Both the position numbers and the translations under genes were made by a program. Below, piece by piece: positions 11,432 through 19,231 of a DNA stretch of 64,000 nt. This DNA comes from Rhodococcus sp. HM1. GTDB taxonomy: Bacteria; Actinomycetota; Actinomycetes; Mycobacteriales; Mycobacteriaceae. Where the stretch lies: contig NZ_JALPTB010000020.1 of NCBI RefSeq assembly GCF_023218075.1, positions 34,033 to 98,032 on the forward strand, in the 5' to 3' direction. How positions within the stretch are numbered: position 1 is the first letter of the stretch; every line of letters starts with the position of its first letter. The notes beneath the pieces are model-generated. The model searched no databases and was not told the origin of the DNA. It worked only from the letters and a program-made list of their open reading frames with translations.

Positions 11432-12634
11432 TCAGACCGACGCCGTGATCGGGGCGCCGAGGAACGCCAGGGCGTTGTCCCGCATGATCTTCCGCGTGTC
11501 CGCCGCGCCGAATTCGGTGAGTTCCTCGGTGAACGACAGCGGTTCGGCCAGGCCTTCGCCGTGCGGCCAGTCGGAGCCGAACAGGATGCGATCGACGCCG
11601 ATCTGCTCGGCCAGGCGCGGCAGGTCGTCCTCGTAGTACGGGGCCACCCACACGTGTTCGCGCAGCGTCTCGACCGGATCGTTGGGGAACGACCGCGGCG
11701 ACTGGTTCGCGAGTTTCGCCATCCGCTTGGCGAGGCGGTGCACCCAGTCGGAGCCGTTCTCGATGCTGGCCACGCGCAGCCCCGGATGCCGGTCGAACAC
11801 GCCGTGGATGATCAGCGAGGCCATCGTGTCGTGGATCGCCCGGTCGTCGACGAGGATCTTGTCGAGGGCGTCGCCCGGACCGAACGGCTCGAAGGTGTCT
11901 TTACCGCCCCACATCGCGGCGATCTTCAGGTAGCCGCTGTCACCGAGGTGGAACGCGACCGGCACGCTCGCTTCGGCGAGACGTGCCCAGACCGGGTCGT
12001 GGGAGCGGTCGCCGAGCGATCGAGGCCTGCCGATGCCCGGCACCGGCGCCGGCCGGATGTGCACGATGCGGGCGCCGCGCGCGAGCACGAAGTCGACCTC
12101 GGCCACCGCGGCCTCCGGGTCGGCGAGCGAGATCATCGGGGCCGCCAGGATCCGTCCGTCGGGCCGGTCGAATCCCCAGTCCTCGTCGAGCCACAGGTTG
12201 AAGGCGTGCAGCGACGCCATGGTGGCGGGAATGTCTTCGCGCAGGGCTTCTTCCACGCCGCACCCGAAGGTGGGGAACATGAAGATCGTGTCGAGCGACT
12301 GCTTCTCCACCACGGCGACGCGGGCGTCCCGGTCCCGGTACTCCGGTCGCAGTTCGAGTTCCTCGACCTTCATCAGCGTGGCCGGGTCGACGCCTTCGGG
12401 GACCTGCCCGCGGAACAGCGGGTCCAGGCAGCCGGGCACGATGATCGGGTCGAAGGTGGGGTTCGGGATGAACCGGTTGACCTTGTTCCCGATGATGGCG
12501 ACGTGCCGCCGCCCGTCCTGCACGATCTGCACGCCGCGGCGGCGGAAGTTCTTGTCGAGGTGCCGGGTGAAGGCGTCCAGCGGCTCGTAATAGTGGTTGT
12601 CGACGTCGATCGCACGGTAATCGAGCGTGGTCAT
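11432..12634 (-). CDS. Amidohydrolase-2 family protein (third in operon)
   Basis: 400 residues, colinear with the protein at 5399-6601. N-terminal strand AIDVDNHYYEPLD (DNH instead of HxH), a shared internal block FIPNPTFDPIIVPG, mid-protein VAFHLGDSGY, the segment SIENGSDWV, and the terminal RILFGSDWPHGEGLAEPLSF. The two long paralogues probably handle successive or stereochemically different intermediates in the same pathway. ATG at 12634 with AGGAAG upstream. It follows the carboxyltransferase gene by 43 bp. Confidence 0.85.
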   Translation of the reverse strand: MTTLDYRAIDVDNHYYEPLDAFTRHLDKNFRRRGVQIVQDGRRHVAIIGNKVNRFIPNPTFDPIIVPGCLDPLFRGQVPEGVDPATLMKVEELELRPEYRDRDARVAVVEKQSLDTIFMFPTFGCGVEEALREDIPATMASLHAFNLWLDEDWGFDRPDGRILAAPMISLADPEAAVAEVDFVLARGARIVHIRPAPVPGIGRPRSLGDRSHDPVWARLAEASVPVAFHLGDSGYLKIAAMWGGKDTFEPFGPGDALDKILVDDRAIHDTMASLIIHGVFDRHPGLRVASIENGSDWVHRLAKRMAKLANQSPRSFPNDPVETLREHVWVAPYYEDDLPRLAEQIGVDRILFGSDWPHGEGLAEPLSFTEELTEFGAADTRKIMRDNALAFLGAPITASV

Positions 12635-12677
12635 CGTCTACCTTCTTCCTGTCTCGAGCGGGCCGTGTCGACGGGTG

Positions 12678-14174
12678 TCAGGGCACGATCGCGGTGCGGA
12701 TCACCGGTTCCGCGACGGCCTGCCTGGCATAGATGCCGCGCTGCAGGGACAGCAGCAGCGCGTTGCGGGTTTCCTCGGGCCGGATCAGCTCGTCGAATCC
12801 CATCTGCTCGGCCGATCGGTAGGACGCTTCGAGTTCCATGGCCCGCAGCGTGGCGTCGAGGTCGGCGTCGGCGCCGGAGGCGGTGCTCAGCGCCGCCGCA
12901 CTCATCGCGCCCATCGTCGCCCCCGGGTACGCATAGGTGGCGGCCTGGCCGTCGAACCCGATGAGCGACATCACCATCGACCCGAATCCGTAGGCCTTGC
13001 GCAGTGTCACGTGCAGTTTCAGGGTGGTCGCGGTCGTCTGCGCGACGAACATGCGGGCGCCGGCGCGCAGCACGCCCTCGCGTTCGGATTCACTGCCGGG
13101 CAGCATGCCCGGGTTGTCGGTGAGGAACACCAGCGGCAGGTGGAACGCGTCGGCCACGGCGATGAAGTGCGCGGCCTTGTCGGCCGCGGCCGCGTCGATC
13201 GATCCGGCGAGCACCTGCGGCTGGTTCGCGACCACCGCGACCGGATGCCCTCCGAGGTGCGCGAGCGCGCAGATGATCGCCTCACCGTACTTCGGTTGCA
13301 CCTCGAACCAGTCGCGGGTGTCGAAGACGACGTCGATGACGGTGCGCATGTCGTAGGTGCGCCGGTTGTCCCGCGAGACGATGTCGAGCAGTTCCGGTGT
13401 CTCGCGCGGGTTGGAGTACTCGTCGGGTTCGGTCATCTGCGGGTACGACCAGGCGCTCGGCGGAAAGTACGAGAGATAGCGGCGGATCTCGTCGAGGACG
13501 TCCTCGTCGGTGTCGGCGACGTTGTGGATCACCCCGCTCGCGAGCGCGACGCCGGGTCCGCCGAGGTCCTCCTTCGTCACGTCCTCACCGGTGGACATTT
13601 TCACCACGGGCGGTCCGGCGGTGAAGATCGATCCCTGCCGGCTCATGATCGCGAAGTCCGCGACCGGCGCGACGAGGGCACCGTGCCCGGCGGACGGGCC
13701 GAGCACCGCGGTGACCATCGGCACCTTTCCGGAGCACCGGGCCTGCGCCAGCAGGTCCGTCGGGGTGCGGCCGTAGTGGTCGCCGGTGGGGCGGAAACCG
13801 GCGCCCTCGAGCAGCACCACGAGCGGAACCTTGTTGCGCAGCGCGAGTTCGGCCAGCCGGTACCGCTTGGAGTTGCTGCCGGGCGCGATGGTGCCGGCGA
13901 GGGTGGTGAAGTCCTCGGCGCCGACCATGACGGGCAGCCCGTGAATCAGTCCGGAGCCGGCGACGATCGCGTCGGCTGGTACGTCGCCGCCGACGAGGGT
14001 GCCGAATTCGTGGAAGGTGCCCGGGTCGAGGAGGCGTTCGATCCGGGCGCGCGCGTCGAGTTTGCCCTTGCCACGATGTTTGGCGACGCGCTCGGCCCCG
14101 CCCATCGCCAGCGCGTGGTCACGCCGGCGCTCGAGGTCCTCGAGGGTGTCGGCCCAGGTCCCGGCATCGGTCAT
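12678..14174 (-). CDS. Acyl-CoA carboxylase, carboxyltransferase (beta) subunit
   Basis: 498 residues, the usual length for AccD/PccB/MccB carboxyltransferases. It transfers CO2 from carboxybiotin to an acyl-CoA. N-half: GKGKLDARARIERLLDPGTF and the glycine-rich VLLEGAGFRPTG; C-half: VVANQPQVLAGSIDAAAADK and FLTDNPGMLPGSESEREGVL, corresponding to the two crotonase-fold acyl-CoA and biotin sites. No biotin carboxylase/biotin carrier (alpha) subunit is in the window, so it must borrow one, as mycobacterial AccD proteins do, or act as a methylcrotonyl- or geranyl-CoA type enzyme. Geranyl-CoA-like chemistry would suit a terpenoid pathway, but this is speculation. Second gene of the operon. Confidence 0.85.
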   Translation of the reverse strand: MTDAGTWADTLEDLERRRDHALAMGGAERVAKHRGKGKLDARARIERLLDPGTFHEFGTLVGGDVPADAIVAGSGLIHGLPVMVGAEDFTTLAGTIAPGSNSKRYRLAELALRNKVPLVVLLEGAGFRPTGDHYGRTPTDLLAQARCSGKVPMVTAVLGPSAGHGALVAPVADFAIMSRQGSIFTAGPPVVKMSTGEDVTKEDLGGPGVALASGVIHNVADTDEDVLDEIRRYLSYFPPSAWSYPQMTEPDEYSNPRETPELLDIVSRDNRRTYDMRTVIDVVFDTRDWFEVQPKYGEAIICALAHLGGHPVAVVANQPQVLAGSIDAAAADKAAHFIAVADAFHLPLVFLTDNPGMLPGSESEREGVLRAGARMFVAQTTATTLKLHVTLRKAYGFGSMVMSLIGFDGQAATYAYPGATMGAMSAAALSTASGADADLDATLRAMELEASYRSAEQMGFDELIRPEETRNALLLSLQRGIYARQAVAEPVIRTAIVP

Positions 14175-14199
14175 GCGTGGTCCTTCGATGTGAGGGCGG

Positions 14200-15444
14200 T
14201 CAGGTCAGCGTGTAGCGGATCGGCAGATGTTTGAGTCCCCCGACGAACGTGGTCGCGGTGCTCGCGGGTTCGCCGTCGAGTTCGATCGAGGTGAGCCGGG
14301 GCAGCAGTTCGGTGAAGAACTTGCGGATCTCGAGCCGTGCCAGTCCGGCGCCGAGACAGAAGTGCACGCCGAACCCGAACGCGACGTGGTTGTTGGGGTC
14401 GCGGGTGATGTCGAACCGGAACGGATCGTCGAAGACCTCTTCGTCGCGGTTGCCGGACACATACGACAGCAACAGCGAATCACCCGCCGCGATCGGCACG
14501 CCCCGCACGGTCGTGTCCTCGGCGGCCGTGCGCATGAACGCCTTGACCGGCGTGACCCATCGGATGATCTCCTCGGTCGCCCGCGGCATGAGATCGAGTT
14601 CTGCACAGAGTATTTCGCGCTGATACGGGTCTTCGATCAGTGCGTGCAATCCCCCGGAGATGCTGCTGCTGGTGGTGTCGTGCCCGGCGGTGGCGATGAG
14701 GGTGTAGTACGACATGGTGTCGATGTCCGACAGCGGTTCGCCGTCGACTCGGGCGTTGGCGATGGTCGACGCGAGATCGTCGGTGGGATTCTCGCGGCGG
14801 GCGGCGGTGAGCGCCGAGAAGTACTCGAACATCTCGAGCAGTGAGTTGATCTTCTCGTCGGCGGGCGTGGCGCGCTTGAGTTCGTCGTCGTCGCTGCCTA
14901 CGAGTTCCTGGGTGAGCTTGCGTATCTTCGGGAAGTCGGATTCGGGGACACCGAGCAGCGACATGATCACGTAGAGCGGGAAGTCGACGGCGATGTCCTG
15001 CACGAAGTCGCACGCGCCGCCGTGCTCCCGCATCCGGTCGACGTAGCGCCTCGCGAGTTCCTCGATCCGGATCTCCATGGCCCGCATCGACTTCGGGCGG
15101 AACCAGTCAGCGGCGATCGCCCGCACCACCCGGTGCTGCGGGTCGTCCATGTGGATCAGGGTCCGGACCCCGGCGGCGGCCTGCATGGCGTCGGATTCCT
15201 CGGGCATCAGCACCGGCCGCGGCCAGTTGGTGAAGCGTTCGTTCGCGCGTTCGATCGCCATGATGTCGGCGTGCTTGGTGACGGCCCAGAACGGCTTGTA
15301 GGACGGCACGTCGACACGGGCCACCGGCGCCTCGGCGCGCAGTTTCGTCAGCGCGGCGTGCAGGCGCGGTTCGTCGGCGTATGCCGCGGGTTCTGCCAGC
15401 ACTTTCGCGGCTTGCCCGACGATCGACATGCTCATCCGTGGCAC
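14200..15444 (-). CDS. Cytochrome P450 (first gene of catabolic operon)
   Basis: Soluble bacterial P450 of up to 414 residues that hydroxylates an unactivated carbon using ferredoxin electrons. The I-helix oxygen-binding motif is ATAGHDTTSSS, the K-helix ExxR is EEIIRW, and the haem loop FGFGVHFCLG places the cysteine ligand near residue 363. No ferredoxin gene is nearby. GTG 15444 gives the longest form; ATG 15435 or 15429 are equally plausible starts. It heads the minus-strand operon and diverges from another P450 across a short AT-rich promoter with an operator-like repeat (15488-15520). Confidence 0.92.
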   Translation of the reverse strand: MPRMSMSIVGQAAKVLAEPAAYADEPRLHAALTKLRAEAPVARVDVPSYKPFWAVTKHADIMAIERANERFTNWPRPVLMPEESDAMQAAAGVRTLIHMDDPQHRVVRAIAADWFRPKSMRAMEIRIEELARRYVDRMREHGGACDFVQDIAVDFPLYVIMSLLGVPESDFPKIRKLTQELVGSDDDELKRATPADEKINSLLEMFEYFSALTAARRENPTDDLASTIANARVDGEPLSDIDTMSYYTLIATAGHDTTSSSISGGLHALIEDPYQREILCAELDLMPRATEEIIRWVTPVKAFMRTAAEDTTVRGVPIAAGDSLLLSYVSGNRDEEVFDDPFRFDITRDPNNHVAFGFGVHFCLGAGLARLEIRKFFTELLPRLTSIELDGEPASTATTFVGGLKHLPIRYTLT

Positions 15445-15487
15445 TTTCGTTCGGTCCGAGAAGCGTTGTTCCGGGCATCAGAGTGAT

Positions 15488-15520
15488 TTATAGTGAGCCT
15501 TACTGTCAAGCATTCTATAA
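15488..15520. promoter_or_regulatory. Divergent P450 promoter with operator-like repeats (site A)
   Basis: The 138-bp gap between two divergent P450 genes holds an AT-rich block. TTATAG (15488-15493) and CTATAA (15515-15520) form an outer inverted repeat. Inside it TACTG (15501-15505), nine bases, then CTATA matches in spacing the TACYG-N9-CRGTA motif found upstream of three other divergent pairs in this window. The right half-site is degenerate. A regulator acting here could control the whole ten-gene operon and the P450-crotonase pair. Inferred from sequence only. Confidence 0.45.
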
Positions 15521-15582
15521 CTCTTTCCGTTACGGCGGACAGCAATCTCCGGGTGATGGGAAGCAACCTCCAGAGGTGATCA

Positions 15583-16785
15583 GTGGACAGCTCCGTCCGA
15601 GACGAATCGGCCACCGCCACACTCGACTTCCGCGACCCGTATCCGTTCTTCGCTGCGCGCCGCCGCGAGGGAGGCGTCTTCCACGGCACGGTCATGGACT
15701 ACTCACGCACCCCGGAATCACTGCGTCCGGCGGATTCGTATGCGGCGCTCACCTATTCGACGGTCAGCGCCGCCCTGCGCAACGACCGCGTGTTCAGCTC
15801 CAAGCTGTACGACGCGACCATCGGCGTGTTCATGGGGCCGACCATCCTCGCGATGAGCGGCACGAAGCACCGCGCCCACCGCAACCTGGTGTCGGCGGCG
15901 TTCAAGCCGCAGTCGCTGCGGGTGTGGGAACCGGACATCGTGCGGCCGATCTGCAACGCGCTGATCGACGAGTTCGCCGGCGACAGCCACGCCGATCTCG
16001 TCGCGGACTTCACGTTCGAATTCCCGACCCGCGTGATCGCGCGGCTACTCGGGCTGCCCGCCGAAGACCTTCCGTTCTTCCGCAAGGCCGCGGTGTCGAT
16101 CATCAGCTACGCCGGCAACGTGCCGCGCGCCCTGGCGGCGTCCGAGGACCTGAAGAACTACTTCCTCGGCCACATCGAACAGCGACGGTCGCAGCCGACC
16201 GACGACATCATCAGCGATCTCGTGACCGCCGAGGTCGAGGGCGAGAACCTGACCGACGAGGCGATCTACTCGTTCCTGCGCCTGCTGCTCCCAGCCGGCC
16301 TCGAGACCACCTACCGGTCGTCGGGCAACCTGCTGTACCTGCTGCTGCGGCACCCGGACCAGTTCGCCGCCGTGCAGGCCGACCACGGTCTGATTCCGCA
16401 GGCCATCGAGGAGGGTCTGCGCTACGAGACACCGCTGACATTCGTGCAGCGGTACACCACCGAGGACACCGAACTCGGCGGTGTCCCCATCCCGGCCGGG
16501 GCGGTCGTCGATCTCGTTCTCGGTTCGGCGAACCGGGACGAGGACCGATGGGAGCGGCCGGAAGAGTTCGACATCTTACGAAAGACGCTGCCGCACATCA
16601 GCTTCACCGCCGGTGCCCACACCTGCCTGGGCCTGCACCTGGCGCGGATGGAGACGCGGGTCGCCGTCGAATGCCTGCTCACGCGGCTGACGAACTTCCG
16701 GCTGCAGGACGACGGCGATCCGCACATCACCGGGCAACCGTTCCGCTCCCCCAACCGACTGCCGATCACGTTCGATGTCGTCTGA
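15583..16785 (+). CDS. Cytochrome P450
   Basis: 400-residue soluble P450 transcribed away from the operon P450. The I-helix reads LLPAGLETTYRSS (Glu-Thr in place of the common Asp-Thr), the K-helix IEEGLRYETP, and the haem loop FTAGAHTCLGLHLARME places Cys near 348. Sequence around the haem differs strongly from the neighbour, so this is not a recent duplicate. It likely performs another hydroxylation of the same substrate. GTG start at 15583 follows AGAGGTGATCA. The crotonase gene begins 19 bp downstream, so the two are co-transcribed. Confidence 0.92.
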   Translation: MDSSVRDESATATLDFRDPYPFFAARRREGGVFHGTVMDYSRTPESLRPADSYAALTYSTVSAALRNDRVFSSKLYDATIGVFMGPTILAMSGTKHRAHRNLVSAAFKPQSLRVWEPDIVRPICNALIDEFAGDSHADLVADFTFEFPTRVIARLLGLPAEDLPFFRKAAVSIISYAGNVPRALAASEDLKNYFLGHIEQRRSQPTDDIISDLVTAEVEGENLTDEAIYSFLRLLLPAGLETTYRSSGNLLYLLLRHPDQFAAVQADHGLIPQAIEEGLRYETPLTFVQRYTTEDTELGGVPIPAGAVVDLVLGSANRDEDRWERPEEFDILRKTLPHISFTAGAHTCLGLHLARMETRVAVECLLTRLTNFRLQDDGDPHITGQPFRSPNRLPITFDVV

Positions 16786-16804
16786 GATTCGAAAGGAAAC
16801 GCGC

Positions 16805-17605
16805 GTGACCGACGAGTCCGTCCTGCTCACCGACCTCACCGACGGGGTGCTCACGCTGACCCTCAACCGCCCGGACCGCCGCAACGCGATCACCTCGCAT
16901 ATGTGGACGTTGCTGGGCGAACGGTTGCGTGACGTCGAACCGGGCCACGACGTGCGCGCGGTCGTGCTGACCGGCGCGGGCGGCACGTTCAGCAGCGGGG
17001 CCGACCTGTCCGCCACCGCGGGCATGGACGAGTTTCCCGACCCGAGCGAGGAGACCCGCCGCGTCAACGACACCGTGCGACTGCTGCACGGCCTGCCGGT
17101 CCCGACGATCGCGAAGGTGCGCGGCGTCGCCGTGGGCGCCGGATGGAATCTGGCGCTGGGCTGCGATTTCGTGGTCGCGACCCCGGAGGCGCGCTTCTGC
17201 CAGATCTTCGCCCGGCGCGCCCTGTCGATCGACACCGGCGGTTCGTGGCTGCTGCCGCGGCTCGTCGGGCTGCAGCAGGCCAAGCGGCTGACGATGCTCG
17301 CCGACATGATCGGCGCCGACGAAGCACACGCGCTCGGTCTGGTCACGTGGCTGCAGCCCGAAACCGAAATCGACGGATTCGTCGACGCCCTCGCGACCCG
17401 GCTCGCGGCCGGCCCACCGATCGCGCTGGCGCAGACCAAGTCCCTCATCGACCACGGGATCGACCGCACGCTGGACGAAGCGCTCGACGGGGAGGCCGCG
17501 GCGCAGGCGGTGAACCTGGCTGCACCGGATGTGCTGGAAGCGTTCGCGGCGTTCATCGAAAAGCGCGACCCGAACTATCGCCGCACCCCCGTCACGGAGC
17601 GCTGA
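16805..17605 (+). CDS. Enoyl-CoA hydratase/isomerase family protein (crotonase)
   Basis: 266-residue crotonase. N-terminal LTLTLNRPDRRNAI and the oxyanion segments GGTFSSGADLS and VRGVAVGAGWNLALGCD are clear. The first catalytic glutamate of true hydratases is Asn here (GWNLALGCD) and the second region reads ALSIDTGGSWLLPRLVG with Asp, a pattern seen in isomerase-type members such as PaaG. It may therefore isomerise a double bond or act on an unusual ring acyl-CoA. Start chosen as GTG 16805 with GAAAGGAAA upstream; an in-frame ATG at 16775 would overlap the P450 3' end. Confidence 0.85.
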   Translation: MTDESVLLTDLTDGVLTLTLNRPDRRNAITSHMWTLLGERLRDVEPGHDVRAVVLTGAGGTFSSGADLSATAGMDEFPDPSEETRRVNDTVRLLHGLPVPTIAKVRGVAVGAGWNLALGCDFVVATPEARFCQIFARRALSIDTGGSWLLPRLVGLQQAKRLTMLADMIGADEAHALGLVTWLQPETEIDGFVDALATRLAAGPPIALAQTKSLIDHGIDRTLDEALDGEAAAQAVNLAAPDVLEAFAAFIEKRDPNYRRTPVTER

Positions 17606-17615
17606 CGCGACCTCC

Positions 17616-17674
17616 TTTTTCCGAGCGAGCGGTACATTCAGTCGATCCAAGGAGACGAGCGATACATTCGCTCG
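17616..17674. repeat. Operator-like repeats between convergent genes
   Basis: CGAGCGA (17656-17662) and TCGCTCG (17668-17674) form a perfect 7-bp inverted repeat around TACAT. About 35 bp to the left, GAGCGAGCGGTACATTC repeats much of the same sequence. It looks like a TetR-type operator pair, yet it sits between the ends of two convergent transcription units, where it could also act as a weak terminator. Confidence 0.35.
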
Positions 17675-17895
17675 GACGCACGGGTCGACGACGCGCCGGG
17701 CAGCACCGCCGCGAACACCGCGCCGTGCGGATCGTCGCCGAGTACGCGCTGTGCGATCTTCGCGGCGAGCGACGACGCCGTCATCCCGATCGTTTCCGCG
17801 CACGCGCACAACACGATCCATCGCCGCACGGTCAGCCCGCGACCTTCGAGAGGGCCGGTTCCCGGGGTTTCCGTCGGTGCGCTACCGGACGTCAT
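17638..17895 (-). CDS. Small hypothetical protein, probably truncated
   Basis: 85 residues, not recognised. Its ATG (17895) lies inside the last codons of the flavodoxin-like gene, so the two are translationally coupled. The middle reads TVRRWIVLCACAETIGMTAS, one hydrophobic segment that could cross the membrane or begin a helical bundle. The C-terminus runs through the operator-like repeat 17656-17674 and has no conserved look, which suggests the original gene lost its 3' half. It could be a small membrane protein or a pseudogene. Confidence 0.45.
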   Translation of the reverse strand: MTSGSAPTETPGTGPLEGRGLTVRRWIVLCACAETIGMTASSLAAKIAQRVLGDDPHGAVFAAVLPGASSTRASERMYRSSPWID

Positions 17896-18415
17896 CGCCA
17901 CTCCCGGCATGGACGGTGGCGACCCAGCCGTCGACGTCGGCCCAGTCCCGGGCGTCGCCGTAGTGTCCGCCCATCAGCCGGAACAGGATCCGGCCGAGGC
18001 CCGGCCAGTCGCCGGGCGCGATGGTTCCGGCGAAGAACCGGTGCCCGCGCACGTCCGCCGTCGACCGCAGCGCCTGCACGGCCTTCGGCTCCGGCGTCAC
18101 CCGCCGCAGGTATCGCGCGACCCGGGACGACAGGAGGCTGCTCGTCGCGCCCACCGACGACACCGAAAACGCCCACACCGCACGACCGGCCAGGTCCGGG
18201 CCGAGCCGGTCGAGCGCGGCCGCCGCCTCGGGAAGCCACTGTCCGTTGTGGATCGCGCTGCCGACGACGAGGACGTCGTACCCGTCGACCGAGTCGACGC
18301 CCGACAACTCCTTCGCGTCTGCGGTATGACCGGCTCGCTCGAATTCCGCGGCGATGCGCTCCGCGATCCCCCGTGTGGATCCTTTCGCGGTCGCGTATCC
18401 GACCAGCACCTTCAT
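17882..18415 (-). CDS. Flavodoxin-domain protein
   Basis: 177 residues. The N-terminal VLVGYATAKGSTRGIAERIA is the FMN phosphate-binding loop of flavodoxins, followed by YDVLVVGSAIHNGQWLPEA (second FMN loop). The C-terminal FFAGTIAPGDWPGLGRILFR resembles flavodoxin/HemG (protoporphyrinogen oxidase)-like proteins found in actinobacteria. Likely a small redox carrier or oxidoreductase with FMN; the partner is unknown. It could in principle serve a P450, but it is not linked to one transcriptionally. It lies 25 bp downstream of the hypothetical protein gene at 18441-19055. Confidence 0.8.
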   Translation of the reverse strand: MKVLVGYATAKGSTRGIAERIAAEFERAGHTADAKELSGVDSVDGYDVLVVGSAIHNGQWLPEAAAALDRLGPDLAGRAVWAFSVSSVGATSSLLSSRVARYLRRVTPEPKAVQALRSTADVRGHRFFAGTIAPGDWPGLGRILFRLMGGHYGDARDWADVDGWVATVHAGSGDDVR

Positions 18416-18440
18416 GAATCACCCTCCCCTTGCAGCGACC

Positions 18441-19055
18441 TCACGAAATGCTGCTCAGCCGCCACCACTCGCCGGCGTCGGTGTCGCTCGTGCGGTCCCG
18501 CCCGGCGGCGGCGAGAACGTGGTCGCGCCACAGACCCGGCAACACGCGGTTGCGGATCGAGGCGTGTTCGCTGACCAGCGCGAGCGGCCACCACAGGGCG
18601 CGGACGTAGTCCCGCGCGCTGTCGGCGCCGTCCCACTGGTAGAAGCCCCGGTACCGACCGGCCTCGTCCGCGGTGAGCCACAACTTCGACACGAATCCGG
18701 GAAAGCCTGCGAACAGCGGTGTGTTGAGCATGCTCTCGGCGCGGAACAGCGCGTGTCCACGGCCGCGCACACCGCGCAGCCGGAATGCGACCACCAGGAT
18801 CACCGGTTCGGCCGGCTCGTCGCGATCCGCCACGGTTTCGCGGTAGACCACCGCGGACGTTCCGTCGGCGAAGGTCATCGTCCGGCCCTTGTTGCCGATC
18901 GGGAGGTGCAGGCGCCGGTGGGCCAGAAGCGACGCGGTGCGTCCGGCGCAGCGCCCGAGACGCGGCAGCGCGGTGCGCAGCGGCAGCGGTTCCGGCCGGT
19001 CGTCCGGCTCGCCGCCGGCTCCGAGCGGGTTCGGTGCAGGATCGCTCGTGGTCAT
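18441..19055 (-). CDS. Conserved hypothetical protein
   Basis: 204 residues from ATG 19055; ATG 19088 would add eleven. Not firmly recognised. The N-terminal half has an Arg-rich helix and a beta-rich stretch (GRTMTFADGTSAVVYRETV); the C-terminal half, HALFRAESMLNTPLFAGFPG followed by LWLTADEAGRYRGFYQWDG and a Trp-rich helix, resembles alpha/beta-barrel (YdhR/DABB-like) domains. No signal peptide or membrane helix. It is probably the first gene of a short minus-strand operon with the flavodoxin-like gene. Confidence 0.6.
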   Translation of the reverse strand: MTTSDPAPNPLGAGGEPDDRPEPLPLRTALPRLGRCAGRTASLLAHRRLHLPIGNKGRTMTFADGTSAVVYRETVADRDEPAEPVILVVAFRLRGVRGRGHALFRAESMLNTPLFAGFPGFVSKLWLTADEAGRYRGFYQWDGADSARDYVRALWWPLALVSEHASIRNRVLPGLWRDHVLAAAGRDRTSDTDAGEWWRLSSIS

Positions 19056-19129
19056 CGCCCAGTCCCGTCGTCTCGATGACACAGACATCGGAGACGCTAC
19101 GCCGCGCTCATGTTCGGCACGACCTGATC

Positions 19130-19162
19130 CTTGTCGGCAGAGGTCCTCTTCTTGTCGGCAGA
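19130..19162. repeat. Direct repeats in divergent promoter
   Basis: CTTGTCGGCAGA occurs at 19130-19141 and again at 19151-19162, a 21-bp period (two helical turns). It lies between the divergent genes at 18441-19055 and 19232-20431. A regulator bound to one DNA face is plausible. Confidence 0.35.
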
Positions 19163-19231
19163 CGTCCCGAGACGGTGGCTCGAGGTGCCGAACCGCGCAT
19201 CCGCGATACTCGGTGACGTCCGAGGAGTCCC

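Noticed and set aside
11039..14234. Two long plus-strand frames opposite the ligase, amidohydrolase and carboxyltransferase genes
   Set aside because: No recognisable motif; the minus-strand frames carry all conserved blocks.
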